DNA of 64,000 nt from Maritalea sp051251695 (GTDB lineage: Bacteria > Pseudomonadota > Alphaproteobacteria > Rhizobiales > Devosiaceae). How positions within the stretch are numbered: the first letter of the stretch is position 1; each line of letters starts with the position of its first letter. Under the pieces are notes generated by a model. That model ran no database searches and was not told the DNA's origin. It was given only the letters and a program-made list of their open reading frames with translations. The translations under genes and the position numbers were made by a program. Shown here one piece after another: positions 42,370 to 51,106 of the stretch. The stretch lies in the NCBI RefSeq assembly GCF_051251695.1, contig NZ_JBPOEU010000002.1:1-64000 (forward strand), written 5' to 3'.

Positions 42370-42489
42370 CTATTTACTGTTATTGGCCAAATATCCCATA
42401 TTGCCAGTTTGGGCGAGATGAAGCTCATCCAAAGCGGCTATAAGATCTGCAAGTGGTCCACGATTATTAGGGTCGATCAGTCTACTCAT
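42370..42489 (-). CDS. Tiny hypothetical protein (39 aa)
   Basis: A 39-codon frame starting MSRLIDPNNRGPLADLIAAL and ending TGNMGYLANNSK, with an amphipathic helix in the middle. ATG at 42489 has GGGAG with six-base spacing (GGGAGCAGGGAATG). It lies 47 bases upstream of the 71-residue gene on the same strand, so the two may be co-transcribed. Unknown function. Confidence 0.45.
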   Translation of the reverse strand: MSRLIDPNNRGPLADLIAALDELHLAQTGNMGYLANNSK

Positions 42490-42690
42490 TCCCTGCTCCC
42501 ACATAGGTTATGCGGCCAAGCTAACAGCGCCGAAATAAAATCTCGTTAGAACAATAGATAAAACTTTATCTATTATTTTAACGCCTCTATTCCCCGGGTT
42601 GGCGCGAACAATCCATTGCGCTGGGTTGCCAAATCCAGCCATTGCCGATAGCCCTTGCAACGCGAGACGAAGACAAATTGGAATTGGCAC

Positions 42691-43341
42691 ATGATTGATC
42701 CTCAAAAGGACGTTCAACACAAATGGCACGAAGATGTAGTGGCCATTATCACCGGCACCACCATGGTGGCGCTTGGGGTGACCATGTACAAACACACGAT
42801 GCTGGGCACTGGTGGCATTAATGGGCTGGCATTGTTGCTAGACTATGTGACACCCCTTGGGTTCGGGCTGTTGTTTTTTGTCCTCAACTTGCCGTTTTAT
42901 TGGTTGGCGTGGAAACGCCTTGGCGCGTCTTACACAATCAAAACTTTCGCCGCCATCGCGCTGGTTTCCGTTTTGGCGCAACTAACACCAAACTGGGTCA
43001 ATTTTGAACAGCTCAACCCCTATTTTGCTACCGTTGCTGGCGGCATGATCATCGGCACGGGCTTGCTGATCTTATTCCGGCATCAGTCCGGACTTGGTGG
43101 CGTCAATATTCTCGCGGTCTATTTACAAGACACCTATGGCATTCGGGCAGGATATTTCCAGATGGGGGTCGATATGGCCATTTTGATCTGTGCATTTTTC
43201 GTCCTTCCGGTCGACAAGGTGATATTGTCAATCGGGGGCGCTGCGATCCTTAATATGGTCATTGCCATGAACTACCGGCCGGGCCGATATGTCGGGTTTT
43301 CAGGTGCGTTCCTCGCGGAAAAGCAAACAAAAGAGAAATAG
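42691..43341 (+). CDS. YitT family membrane protein
   Basis: A 216-residue inner-membrane protein of the YitT/DUF161 family with about five to six helices (VVAIITGTTMVALGVTMY, LGFGLLFFVLNLPFYWLAW, TFAAIALVSVLAQLTP and others). The family motif GTGGINGLALLLDYVT is present. Function of the family is not established; transporter roles are suspected. ATG at 42691 was chosen over a TTG 36 bases upstream. It is convergent with the sensor kinase gene. Confidence 0.85.
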   Translation: MIDPQKDVQHKWHEDVVAIITGTTMVALGVTMYKHTMLGTGGINGLALLLDYVTPLGFGLLFFVLNLPFYWLAWKRLGASYTIKTFAAIALVSVLAQLTPNWVNFEQLNPYFATVAGGMIIGTGLLILFRHQSGLGGVNILAVYLQDTYGIRAGYFQMGVDMAILICAFFVLPVDKVILSIGGAAILNMVIAMNYRPGRYVGFSGAFLAEKQTKEK

Positions 43342-43346
43342 CCTGA

Positions 43347-46073
43347 TCAGTCGACTGTGTTAATGGCGGTGCCCGACAAGGGCACCGTAACCCGAAAACA
43401 TGCGCCTTCGCCATTGCCTTTAACCAGATCAAGTTTACCGTCCATATGGCTCAAAATCTGTGAACTGATGGCTAAACCCAGCCCAGAACCTGTTTGCACA
43501 TTTGAAACGCCGCGATATCCACGCGAAAACTTATTGAAAATGCGTTTTTTGTCCTTGGGTGCAATGCCGGGACCATTGTCCTGAAATTCTATCATCAAAC
43601 GACGCCCAACCCTTTTCATCGAAACATCTATGAACGGGTCTTCATTGTCATTATATTTTACAGCATTTGACATGAGGTTGATAAAGACCTGACACAAGCG
43701 GTCGCCGTTGGCGTGTACCATCGGGCTACCCGTGAAGTCACCTTTGCGAATATCAATACCTGAGGATTTGGCCAAAGGCTCGCAAACCATAGCCGCCTTG
43801 TTCAACACTTTTAGAACGTCTACCGGCTCGTTCTCCCAACTCTTTTCGCCACGCTCCAATGCACTCAAATCAAGAATTTCATCCAGCAACAATGTCAGCC
43901 TTAAGCTTTCGGTGTGTATCGTGGATAAAAATCGTTGGCGTTCCTCGTCGGTAACATCTTCGGGATTTAACAAAATCTCCGAAAAGGACCGAATGGAGGT
44001 CATTGGCGTGCGCACTTCGTGGCTCACCTGGCTCAAAAATTCGTCTTTTTCTTGGTCCAATTCGCGCAGTTTCTCGTTCGCATACTGAAGCTTTTCTGCG
44101 GTTAACCGAAGCTCTTCTGATTTTTGTTCAAGCTGCTGCGAATATTCGATCACCTGCTGGGTTTCATCAGCAATCTGCATCACTTCTTGCAAAGAAATAT
44201 TGTCGCCAGAAACCACCTGCGACAGCATAACGTGTGCCGATGCCGCACCAATTGAACCCGCAAGCTCTTTTTCAAGATGGGCGATAAATTCTGGCGTTGG
44301 CTCAAACTGCGCGCGGCTGCCGGGTTCGCGTTTTAAATAACCATCAAAAATCGCTGTTGCCCGCTCGGCACCCAAAACGCGCTGCGCAACAAAGAACAAA
44401 TCGTTGGCCGCCGCTGACGAACGCATAAACTGGGTTTCAGTGCCAGGAAGCCGCCGAAACGCATCCACAAACAAAGTACTCTGAATACGCTCCAAAGCAG
44501 ACTGGTTGGTGGCCAAAGAAACAAAGATCATAAGACCTGCATTGGCCAGAAGGCTCCAAAAAACAGAATGAACAAGAGGATCAATATTCTCAAGTCCGAA
44601 CAGTGCTTCTGGACGTAAAAAATGTATCCCGAACGGGCCGTGTGCCACCCACGCGGCAACCCAGCTGTCCGTTTCACCGAAACTGGGCAAAAACAATGTG
44701 TAGGCCCATATTGCAAATCCAATGGCTAGTCCCACACCAGCGCCCTTTGCGGTCGCATCCCGCCAATAAAGCGCGGCGATTATTGCGGGTAAAAATTGGG
44801 CAACACCGGCGAAAGAAATCAAGCCGATCCGCGCCAAAGCACCCGAACCATTTGTCAGCCAAAAATACAAGAACCCGAGCGCCAACACGGCACAGATAGA
44901 AAACCGCCGACTATTGAGTAGCAGGTTTGTCACCCCCTGCCCGTCATCAGAGTCCGCGAGCCAAGGCGTACGCAACGCGATGGGCACAATGATATGGTTT
45001 GAAACCATAATGGAAAGCGCAATCGAAGCGATAATGATCATCGATGTTGCCGAGGAAAACCCGCCAATGAATGCAAACAGGGCCAACAGCTCTTGATCAT
45101 GCGCCAATGGAAGAGTGAGCACAAACATATCCGGGTCCGTACCAGCGGGCAAAAGGTTCACCCCCACAATGGCAATCGGCAACGTAAAAACACTCATCCC
45201 CAGCAAATAAAGCGGAAATGCCCAACTGGCGGTGCGGAGGTGATTTTCATCTGAATTTTCAACAACCGTTATTTGAAATTGCCGGGGCAAACAGATAATC
45301 GCGGATGCTGACAAAACCAGAATAGTGACCCAGCGCGTGCCAAAACTGCCATTGTCATATAGCTGAATTCCGGCGCTTTCTGCCTTGGCAAAAATCTCGC
45401 CAAACCCACCGCCAATGCCAAACACAACGAAAATGCCAACAGACATCAGCGCCACCAGTTTGACGATTGCTTCAAACGCGATGGCTGCGACAACGCCATG
45501 ATGTTGCTCTTTCGCGTCCACGTTTCTTGTACCAAACAGAATGGTAAAAAGCGCCATCCCGGCAGCGACGCCGAGCGCCAAACGATTGTCATCAGCGCGG
45601 TCGCCAACGCTTGCGACCAAACTATCGGACGAGATTACAAATAGGCTTGTGGTGATCGCTTTGAGCTGTAGCGCGATATAGGGCGTGGTGCCAATAACAG
45701 CGATCAATGTCACCAAAATCGCAAGCCGATTGCTTTTGCCAAATCGAGATGAAATCAAATCGGCAACCGAGGTGATCCGCTGATTACGGCCGATGCGAAC
45801 CAGTTTTCTAAGCCCAAACCACCAGCCAACGAAAACCAATGTCGGCCCCAAATAAATGGCGAAGAACTCCAATCCACTGCGGGCGGCGGACCCAACTGCA
45901 CCATAAAAGGTCCAACTTGTGCAATAGACTGATATCGCCAACGTATAGACCAAAGGTGAGCGCAAAAAGTGCGCCCGGTTGCCCTTTGCCCATCGTTCAG
46001 AGAAATAGGCAAGTGCGAAAAGCAGCACTACATAACAAACTGAAATCAGAATGACGAGATTGGCCGAAATCAT
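43347..46073 (-). CDS. SSF-type symporter/sensor histidine kinase (CbrA/CrbS-like)
   Basis: A 908-residue membrane sensor. About 1-500 is a sodium:solute-symporter (SLC5) domain with roughly 13 helices. A STAC-like linker follows near 525-570 (GTETQFMRSSAAANDLFFVAQRV...), then a coiled coil (about 640-680). HisKA has SQVSHEVRTPMTS, with the phospho-histidine near 684, and HATPase has NLMSNAVKYND, DNGPGIAPKDK and GSGLGLAIS. Relatives are CbrA (histidine) and CrbS, which controls acetyl-CoA synthetase in Vibrio and Pseudomonas. It is coupled (ATGA) to a two-helix membrane protein. Confidence 0.93.
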   Translation of the reverse strand: MISANLVILISVCYVVLLFALAYFSERWAKGNRAHFLRSPLVYTLAISVYCTSWTFYGAVGSAARSGLEFFAIYLGPTLVFVGWWFGLRKLVRIGRNQRITSVADLISSRFGKSNRLAILVTLIAVIGTTPYIALQLKAITTSLFVISSDSLVASVGDRADDNRLALGVAAGMALFTILFGTRNVDAKEQHHGVVAAIAFEAIVKLVALMSVGIFVVFGIGGGFGEIFAKAESAGIQLYDNGSFGTRWVTILVLSASAIICLPRQFQITVVENSDENHLRTASWAFPLYLLGMSVFTLPIAIVGVNLLPAGTDPDMFVLTLPLAHDQELLALFAFIGGFSSATSMIIIASIALSIMVSNHIIVPIALRTPWLADSDDGQGVTNLLLNSRRFSICAVLALGFLYFWLTNGSGALARIGLISFAGVAQFLPAIIAALYWRDATAKGAGVGLAIGFAIWAYTLFLPSFGETDSWVAAWVAHGPFGIHFLRPEALFGLENIDPLVHSVFWSLLANAGLMIFVSLATNQSALERIQSTLFVDAFRRLPGTETQFMRSSAAANDLFFVAQRVLGAERATAIFDGYLKREPGSRAQFEPTPEFIAHLEKELAGSIGAASAHVMLSQVVSGDNISLQEVMQIADETQQVIEYSQQLEQKSEELRLTAEKLQYANEKLRELDQEKDEFLSQVSHEVRTPMTSIRSFSEILLNPEDVTDEERQRFLSTIHTESLRLTLLLDEILDLSALERGEKSWENEPVDVLKVLNKAAMVCEPLAKSSGIDIRKGDFTGSPMVHANGDRLCQVFINLMSNAVKYNDNEDPFIDVSMKRVGRRLMIEFQDNGPGIAPKDKKRIFNKFSRGYRGVSNVQTGSGLGLAISSQILSHMDGKLDLVKGNGEGACFRVTVPLSGTAINTVD

Positions 46074-46318
46074 GAGGCATCGTTCCGACGTGTGGGTTTT
46101 TCCACGCCGTCATTTTGCGCCTTGGGCAAAAACCGGGTCAAAATAATCGAGGTAAAAATGAGGAACAGCCAAGTGGTAAACAGATATGACACAATTAGCG
46201 GAATACCAAAAATGCTAATGTCCTTATCGAACAGCATAACAATAGGCGGCATAACAAGGAGCACGCCCACGACAGGCAGAAAAAATGCAAAACCCTCACT
46301 GCGCTTTCTCTCAGCCAT
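46070..46318 (-). CDS. Two-helix membrane protein, partner of the SSF kinase
   Basis: An 82-residue protein with two membrane helices (about 10-29, FAFFLPVVGVLLVMPPIVML, and 37-61, FGIPLIVSYLFTTWLFLIF) and charged ends. Size and topology resemble the small DUF485/DUF4212 proteins encoded next to SSF monocarboxylate symporters (YjcH beside ActP, MctB beside MctC), but the exact family is not certain. Its stop overlaps the kinase start, so a one-to-one complex with the symporter domain is likely. Confidence 0.75.
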   Translation of the reverse strand: MAERKRSEGFAFFLPVVGVLLVMPPIVMLFDKDISIFGIPLIVSYLFTTWLFLIFTSIILTRFLPKAQNDGVEKPTRRNDAS

Positions 46319-46327
46319 AATATTTGA

Positions 46328-46705
46328 TCAAGCGGTTGCCTGCTCCATCAACTGACGCACCGCGTCCACCACTTCACTGTTGGAATAGGGCTTGGTTACA
46401 AAACCGCTGGCACCCAAATCTTCTGCAGTCTTGCGATCTTGTTGCTGGCCTTTTGCCGTCAATATCAGGATGGGTAGATTTTTAGTACTCGGCTGGTCCC
46501 GCAGATGTTTAAGCACCTCAAAACCAGATTTTCTGGGCAGCATAACGTCCAGCACAACAATTGTAGGCGATAACTCACTAACAGCAGAGATCGCTGCCTC
46601 GCCATCGGTGACGGCACTGATCCGCCAACCTGCTCGCGTGAGAATAAAATCTAGCGAATCAAGGATGCTCGGTTCATCCTCGACAATCAAAACGTCTACA
46701 GACAC
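46328..46705 (-). CDS. Receiver-only response regulator
   Basis: A 125-residue CheY-like protein with no output domain. The acidic pocket is E9/D10, the phospho-acceptor D53 (VVLDVMLPRKSG), T82 in LILTAKG, and the lysine in FVTKPYS near 105. It lies just upstream of the two-helix protein and the SSF kinase and is almost surely the kinase's partner. Its target is unknown; the adjacent ScfR regulator or another kinase are candidates. This differs from CrbR, which has a DNA-binding domain. Confidence 0.9.
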   Translation of the reverse strand: MSVDVLIVEDEPSILDSLDFILTRAGWRISAVTDGEAAISAVSELSPTIVVLDVMLPRKSGFEVLKHLRDQPSTKNLPILILTAKGQQQDRKTAEDLGASGFVTKPYSNSEVVDAVRQLMEQATA

Positions 46706-46788
46706 AAATGTTCCTCCCCCATTGGCGAAATCAGCCCCTCCGCCGACACAACCAAGGTTATAAGTTGGTCACTTTATTCATGTTTACG

Positions 46789-48411
46789 CTAATCGCCAAC
46801 ATCGAACATTCCTGTCACGAGTGGAGCCCGCACAGTATGACGTGAATCAACCCCGGCAAGGACTTCTTCTTGACGATGCGCACAATCTCGACGAATGCAC
46901 ATATGGCATGTTGGCCCAACTGGCACATCCAACGCACCATTGCTGAGCTGAAGCCCTTCGCCATATACCGTTTTATCGGCGTGCAATATGTCACATGCCA
47001 ACATCACAGAGGTATATAGCGGGGCTTGGCTATAGGCAGCGGCCCGCTTGGCAGTTGATTTAGCCAAAAACAAATAACGGGACCCGTCTGGATAAGTCAC
47101 CAATTGACTAACAACCTCATTAGGCCGACGAAAAGCCCCGTAGATCGCCCACAAAGGACAAGCATGCCCAGAATTGGGCAGTTGAAGGCCGGGCAATGGG
47201 AATTGTTTGGTCAACCGCCCCGCCGGGTCTGACCGCAGGAAACCAAACGGTATGCCTTCCCGTTCCGGCGCGCGAAGTGTGACAAGACGATGAGCGACTT
47301 GTTCAAAGCTGGCGCTGTATTTTTGCCCCAAAAAGTCCAAGTCATATTTATTGTCCTTCGCGTCAGCCAAAAACTGATCGTAGGGCAAACTGATCGCACC
47401 CGCCAGATAGGAGCCCAGGGCCCTATAAGCAAGCCGCCGAGATGTTTGCGACGTGAGGCGCTTATCGTCCACCAACTCCAGCAATGCACCCAAGCCCGAA
47501 AGTTCCGCGTATAATCGGGACAATTGAAACTGTCGGCTGGCCATGGTGCAACTGCCACGGAACCACATCAATTTTTGGTCTTGATCATAGTGGTATTGCC
47601 CGGCCGTCAATTGCGAAGTTTCATCCCGCTGTCCGGCCCGCACAACTCGCACAGAAAACTTTTCCTTCAACGCGTTCTCAAGTGCATTTTCGCCAAATGC
47701 GCCAAACTGAAGTATTTGATCGCGCAGTCCAGAACCCAATTCTTCGAGTGATGCGAAATGGTTTTTCTCGTCATTTATAAGATCATCCACTTCACGCATC
47801 GGACTAATTGAATGGTGCTCAATCGCTTCCCGATCAAATTCACCAATAAGAGTCTTCGCCACATCTGACAGTGCGCGACTATCGCGGGAAACGGATGCAT
47901 GAAAACGGCGTTGTTGAGAAGGTTCTAAATCCGGCACATCTTCCAATATCTCAGCCGCCGAGCGAACAGCGGTGATTTGCGAGAGCATTTGATGCAATAG
48001 CTGAGACAGTAAAGGATCAGACTGCAAGCGGTTCGACATCGCTTTCGTATCTGCCCGCGCATCCAAAAACCCGCGATAAATACGAAATAGAGCAGCACCT
48101 GCATCAGGGTTGGTTGCCACCAAATTGCGCGCGTCTTCTGGGCCCAACTTCAACGATTCGAGCATCGGATCGGCGAACACTTCTTCGATGTCATTGATCA
48201 ACCGTTGCTCATGCTCGCCTGTTAATAAGTCCAACTCAACATTTAGATGCGCCGCAATGCGCTGCAACAGCACCCCGCCCACTTCCCGCTTATTCGCTTC
48301 GATCAGGTTTAAATAGGACGGCGAAATTCCGACTATCTTTGCAAAACCAGATTGCGAGAAATCAAGTGATTTCCTCAAGTTGCGGATTTTGAGCCCAATT
48401 GGTGAGCGCAT
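46789..48411 (-). CDS. ScfR family short-chain fatty acyl-CoA regulator
   Basis: A second ScfR protein, 540 residues, longer than the PccR-like one by about 70 residues in its middle. The helix-turn-helix spans about 6-60 (LRKSLDFSQSGFAKIVGIS...LIEANKREV). The C-terminal domain has CHMCIRRDC near 500-508. Relatives include RamB (acetate metabolism). ATG at 48411 has AGGGA with good spacing; an upstream ATG at 48447 is less likely. It is divergent from the ABC importer-acs operon. Ligand probably an acyl-CoA, perhaps acetyl-CoA. Confidence 0.88.
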   Translation of the reverse strand: MRSPIGLKIRNLRKSLDFSQSGFAKIVGISPSYLNLIEANKREVGGVLLQRIAAHLNVELDLLTGEHEQRLINDIEEVFADPMLESLKLGPEDARNLVATNPDAGAALFRIYRGFLDARADTKAMSNRLQSDPLLSQLLHQMLSQITAVRSAAEILEDVPDLEPSQQRRFHASVSRDSRALSDVAKTLIGEFDREAIEHHSISPMREVDDLINDEKNHFASLEELGSGLRDQILQFGAFGENALENALKEKFSVRVVRAGQRDETSQLTAGQYHYDQDQKLMWFRGSCTMASRQFQLSRLYAELSGLGALLELVDDKRLTSQTSRRLAYRALGSYLAGAISLPYDQFLADAKDNKYDLDFLGQKYSASFEQVAHRLVTLRAPEREGIPFGFLRSDPAGRLTKQFPLPGLQLPNSGHACPLWAIYGAFRRPNEVVSQLVTYPDGSRYLFLAKSTAKRAAAYSQAPLYTSVMLACDILHADKTVYGEGLQLSNGALDVPVGPTCHMCIRRDCAHRQEEVLAGVDSRHTVRAPLVTGMFDVGD

Positions 48412-48457
48412 AGAATTGTCCCTTTTCTGAGAATAACCTTCTAACACCCTGTCAACA

Positions 48458-48500
48458 ATTTTACAATTAATTACAACAAGAAGTCGTGTTTTTTACAAAA
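48458..48500. promoter_or_regulatory. Candidate ScfR operator cluster
   Basis: TTTTACAA (48459-48466), ATTACAAC (48470-48477) and TTTTTACAAAA (48490-48500) lie in the divergent region between the ScfR gene and the ABC operon. They are the reverse complement of the TTGTAA words upstream of the PccR-like gene. Confidence 0.45.
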
Positions 48501-48612
48501 TTATCCTTATATAACAATGCTCTATTGCAGAAATTTTCAATTCACTCCTATACTTTAGCCGATGTGAAATGTTTGCAGAACGTGCCACATCAACCCATAA
48601 AGGAGGAGAATA

Positions 48613-49968
48613 ATGAGCGAACGCAAGGACGGCCCTAACCGTCGTAAAGTTCTCAAGGGTGCCGCAGCTGGCTTAATCGGCGTTGGATTAGCACCAACAA
48701 TTTTCACCAAAGGTTTTGCCCAAGAATACCGTAACCAGCCAACTGGCGGTTCCGTAACATTTGGTTTCAATGTGCCACAAACTGGCCCATATGCCGATGA
48801 AGGTCTTGACGAACTACGCGCGCAGGAACTCGCAGTGCAACACTTGAACGGCGAGGGCGACGGGGGAATGCTGAACACGTTCAGTTCCAAAGCGCTACGC
48901 GGCAATGGTGTGCTCGGCAAAAAAGTTGAGTTTGTAACAGGCAATACAAATACCAACTCAGACACAGGTCGCGCATCGGCAAAAGCCATGATTGAAAAAG
49001 ATGGCGCCATCATGATCAATGGCGGTTCATCTTCCGGCGTTGCTGTTGCTGTTCAAAGTCTTTGTCAGGACGCTGGTGTAATTTTTATGGCGGGGCTGAC
49101 ACACTCTAACGACACCACCGGTAAGGACAAAAAGGCAAACGGCTTCCGTCATTTCTTCAATGCCTATATGTCGGGTGTCGCTCTAGCGCCAGTACTTAAG
49201 GCGGAGTATGGTTCAGACCGCCGCGCTTATCACTTATCAATGGATTACACTTGGGGTTGGACACAGCAAGCTTCACTAAAGCAATCCACTGAAGGAATTG
49301 GTTGGGACACAGTCAACACCGTTCTGACGCCAACCACCACACAAGACTTTTCAGCTTATCTAACGCCAATATTGAACTCAGGCGCTGATACCTTGATTTT
49401 GAACCAATATGGCGGCGCAATGGTGAACTCACTCACCCAAGCCATCCAATTTGGCTTGCGCGACAAGGTCGTTAACGGCAAACAGTTCGAAATCATCGTT
49501 CCGCTTTATTCGGAGCTGATGGCTGGTGGTGCTGGCGAAAACATCAAGGGCGTGTTTGGTTCCATGAATTGGAACTGGCAGCTCCAAGATGAAGGCACAA
49601 AGGCGTTCGTGAAATCGTTCGGCGAAAAGCATGGTCGTCCGCCATCGAACTCGGCACACACCTGCTACGTTCAAACGCTTCTTTACGCTGATGCATGTCA
49701 GCGCGCAGGAACGTTCAACCCTTGTGGCGTTGCCGCTGCGCTTGAAGGGTTTGAGTTTGACGGATTAGGAAACGGTCCCACACTTTATCGCGCTGATGAC
49801 CATCAATGTTTCAAAGATGTTCTGGTGATGAAGGGCAAAGAAAATCCAACGAATGAGTTCGACCTGTTGGACATCGTCGAAATCACACCACGCGCAAAAG
49901 TAGAATATGCACCTGATCACGAGATGTTCGCTGGTGGTGCATTGGGAACTTGCAATCCTGGCGCATAA
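48613..49968 (+). CDS. ABC transporter substrate-binding protein (Liv/Urt-like)
   Basis: A 451-residue periplasmic binding protein of the branched-chain amino acid/urea type. It is exported by Tat: RRKVLKGAAAG (10-20) then a hydrophobic stretch, with cleavage near residue 36. Two lobes have GFNVPQTGPYADEG and GGSSSGVAVAVQSLCQDAG. It has AAAGGAGGAG before the ATG, predicting high expression. Liv-type features are clear, but its substrate is not; clustering with acetyl-CoA synthetase points to a short-chain carboxylate or amide. Confidence 0.88.
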   Translation: MSERKDGPNRRKVLKGAAAGLIGVGLAPTIFTKGFAQEYRNQPTGGSVTFGFNVPQTGPYADEGLDELRAQELAVQHLNGEGDGGMLNTFSSKALRGNGVLGKKVEFVTGNTNTNSDTGRASAKAMIEKDGAIMINGGSSSGVAVAVQSLCQDAGVIFMAGLTHSNDTTGKDKKANGFRHFFNAYMSGVALAPVLKAEYGSDRRAYHLSMDYTWGWTQQASLKQSTEGIGWDTVNTVLTPTTTQDFSAYLTPILNSGADTLILNQYGGAMVNSLTQAIQFGLRDKVVNGKQFEIIVPLYSELMAGGAGENIKGVFGSMNWNWQLQDEGTKAFVKSFGEKHGRPPSNSAHTCYVQTLLYADACQRAGTFNPCGVAAALEGFEFDGLGNGPTLYRADDHQCFKDVLVMKGKENPTNEFDLLDIVEITPRAKVEYAPDHEMFAGGALGTCNPGA

Positions 49969-49988
49969 CTAAATTAGAACCAAACACG

Positions 49989-50021
49989 ATCAACCGCGCG
50001 ACTAAAATCCGTGCGGTTGAT
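49989..50021 (+). other. Intercistronic stem-loop between binding protein and permease
   Basis: ATCAACCGCGCG and CGTGCGGTTGAT form a 12-base stem with one G-T pair around a nine-base loop. Such hairpins after binding-protein genes commonly protect the upstream mRNA and lower permease expression. No T-run follows. Confidence 0.7.
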
Positions 50022-50071
50022 AATCACCAAACGCTCCAAAAATAATTGGTTACAGACCTGAGGTAAAAACC

Positions 50072-51103
50072 ATGGACGCACTAATTCTCCAGACGTTAAA
50101 CGGCTTGGACAAGGGATCGGCGTATGCGTTGATTGCTCTTGGGTTGACGTTGATTTTCGGCACACTTGGAGTGGTGAATTTCGCTCATGGCGCATTGTTT
50201 ATGATCGGCGCATTTTGTGCGGTCCTTGTTCGGCAACTGCTTAATTTATCCTATGAGCAAATAGACCCTGAAAAACTTGATTTTTTGGGCAACCCGTTAA
50301 AAGTCAAAATTCCATACGTGGAGAGCTTCTTTGGCCCTGAAATGGGGGCTGCAATAATTGATTGGTCCGTACCACTAGCGATCATATTTGCGATCCCGGT
50401 CATGATTACCGTCGGGGTATTAATAGAACGCGGAATAATCAAGCATTTTTACAACCGACCTCACGCAGACCAAATTTTGGTGACGTTTGGACTGGCTATT
50501 GTTTTGCAAGAAATCGTCAAGGCATTTTTTGGGGCCAACCCAATTTCTCAGCCTGCACCAGATATGTTTGCCGGCGCACTGGATTTCGGCATTCTCATAG
50601 GATTTGACCCTTTTGTCATTGTCTACCCATATTGGCGATTAATCTACTTCCTCTTTGCTGGAATTATCATTAGCTCAATTTTTGCATTCTTACAGTTCAC
50701 CACGTTTGGCATGGTCGTACGCGCGGGCATGGCGGATCGAGAAACCGTTGGCCTATTGGGCATCGATATCGATCGCAAATTCACCGCGATGTTTGGCATC
50801 GCGGCCACAGTCGCGGGGCTTGCAGGCGTAATGTATGCGCCGATTAACGCCCCCAACTATCATATGGGAATGGACTTTCTTGTTCTCAGCTTCGTTGTAG
50901 TTGTTGTGGGCGGAATGGGCTCCCTCTCCGGCGCAGTGCTTGCGGGATTCTTACTCGGAATCGTCGAGAGTTTTGCGTCGATGAACTGGGTCAAAGAAAT
51001 CATACCCGGCATCGACCAAATCATCATTTATCTAATCGCCATCATTGTTCTGCTTGTCCTTCCGCGAGGACTGATGGGTCGCAAAGGCGTGATGGAGGAG
51101 TAA
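50072..51103 (+). CDS. ABC transporter permease (LivH-like)
   Basis: A 343-residue inner-membrane permease of the LivH/UrtB type with about eight helices. Family stretches: NGLDKGSAYALIALGLTLIF, GVVNFAHGALFMIGAF, and the cytoplasmic loop AGMADRETVGLLGIDIDR that contacts the ATPase. Second gene of the importer operon; four bases separate it from the next permease gene (LivM-like), implying tight coupling. Confidence 0.93.
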   Translation: MDALILQTLNGLDKGSAYALIALGLTLIFGTLGVVNFAHGALFMIGAFCAVLVRQLLNLSYEQIDPEKLDFLGNPLKVKIPYVESFFGPEMGAAIIDWSVPLAIIFAIPVMITVGVLIERGIIKHFYNRPHADQILVTFGLAIVLQEIVKAFFGANPISQPAPDMFAGALDFGILIGFDPFVIVYPYWRLIYFLFAGIIISSIFAFLQFTTFGMVVRAGMADRETVGLLGIDIDRKFTAMFGIAATVAGLAGVMYAPINAPNYHMGMDFLVLSFVVVVVGGMGSLSGAVLAGFLLGIVESFASMNWVKEIIPGIDQIIIYLIAIIVLLVLPRGLMGRKGVMEE

Positions 51104-51106
51104 ATT

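Noticed and set aside
42337..42549. Plus-strand protein of 70 residues
   Set aside because: No ribosome-binding site or family; the opposite strand has a tiny frame with GGGAG spacing of six bases.
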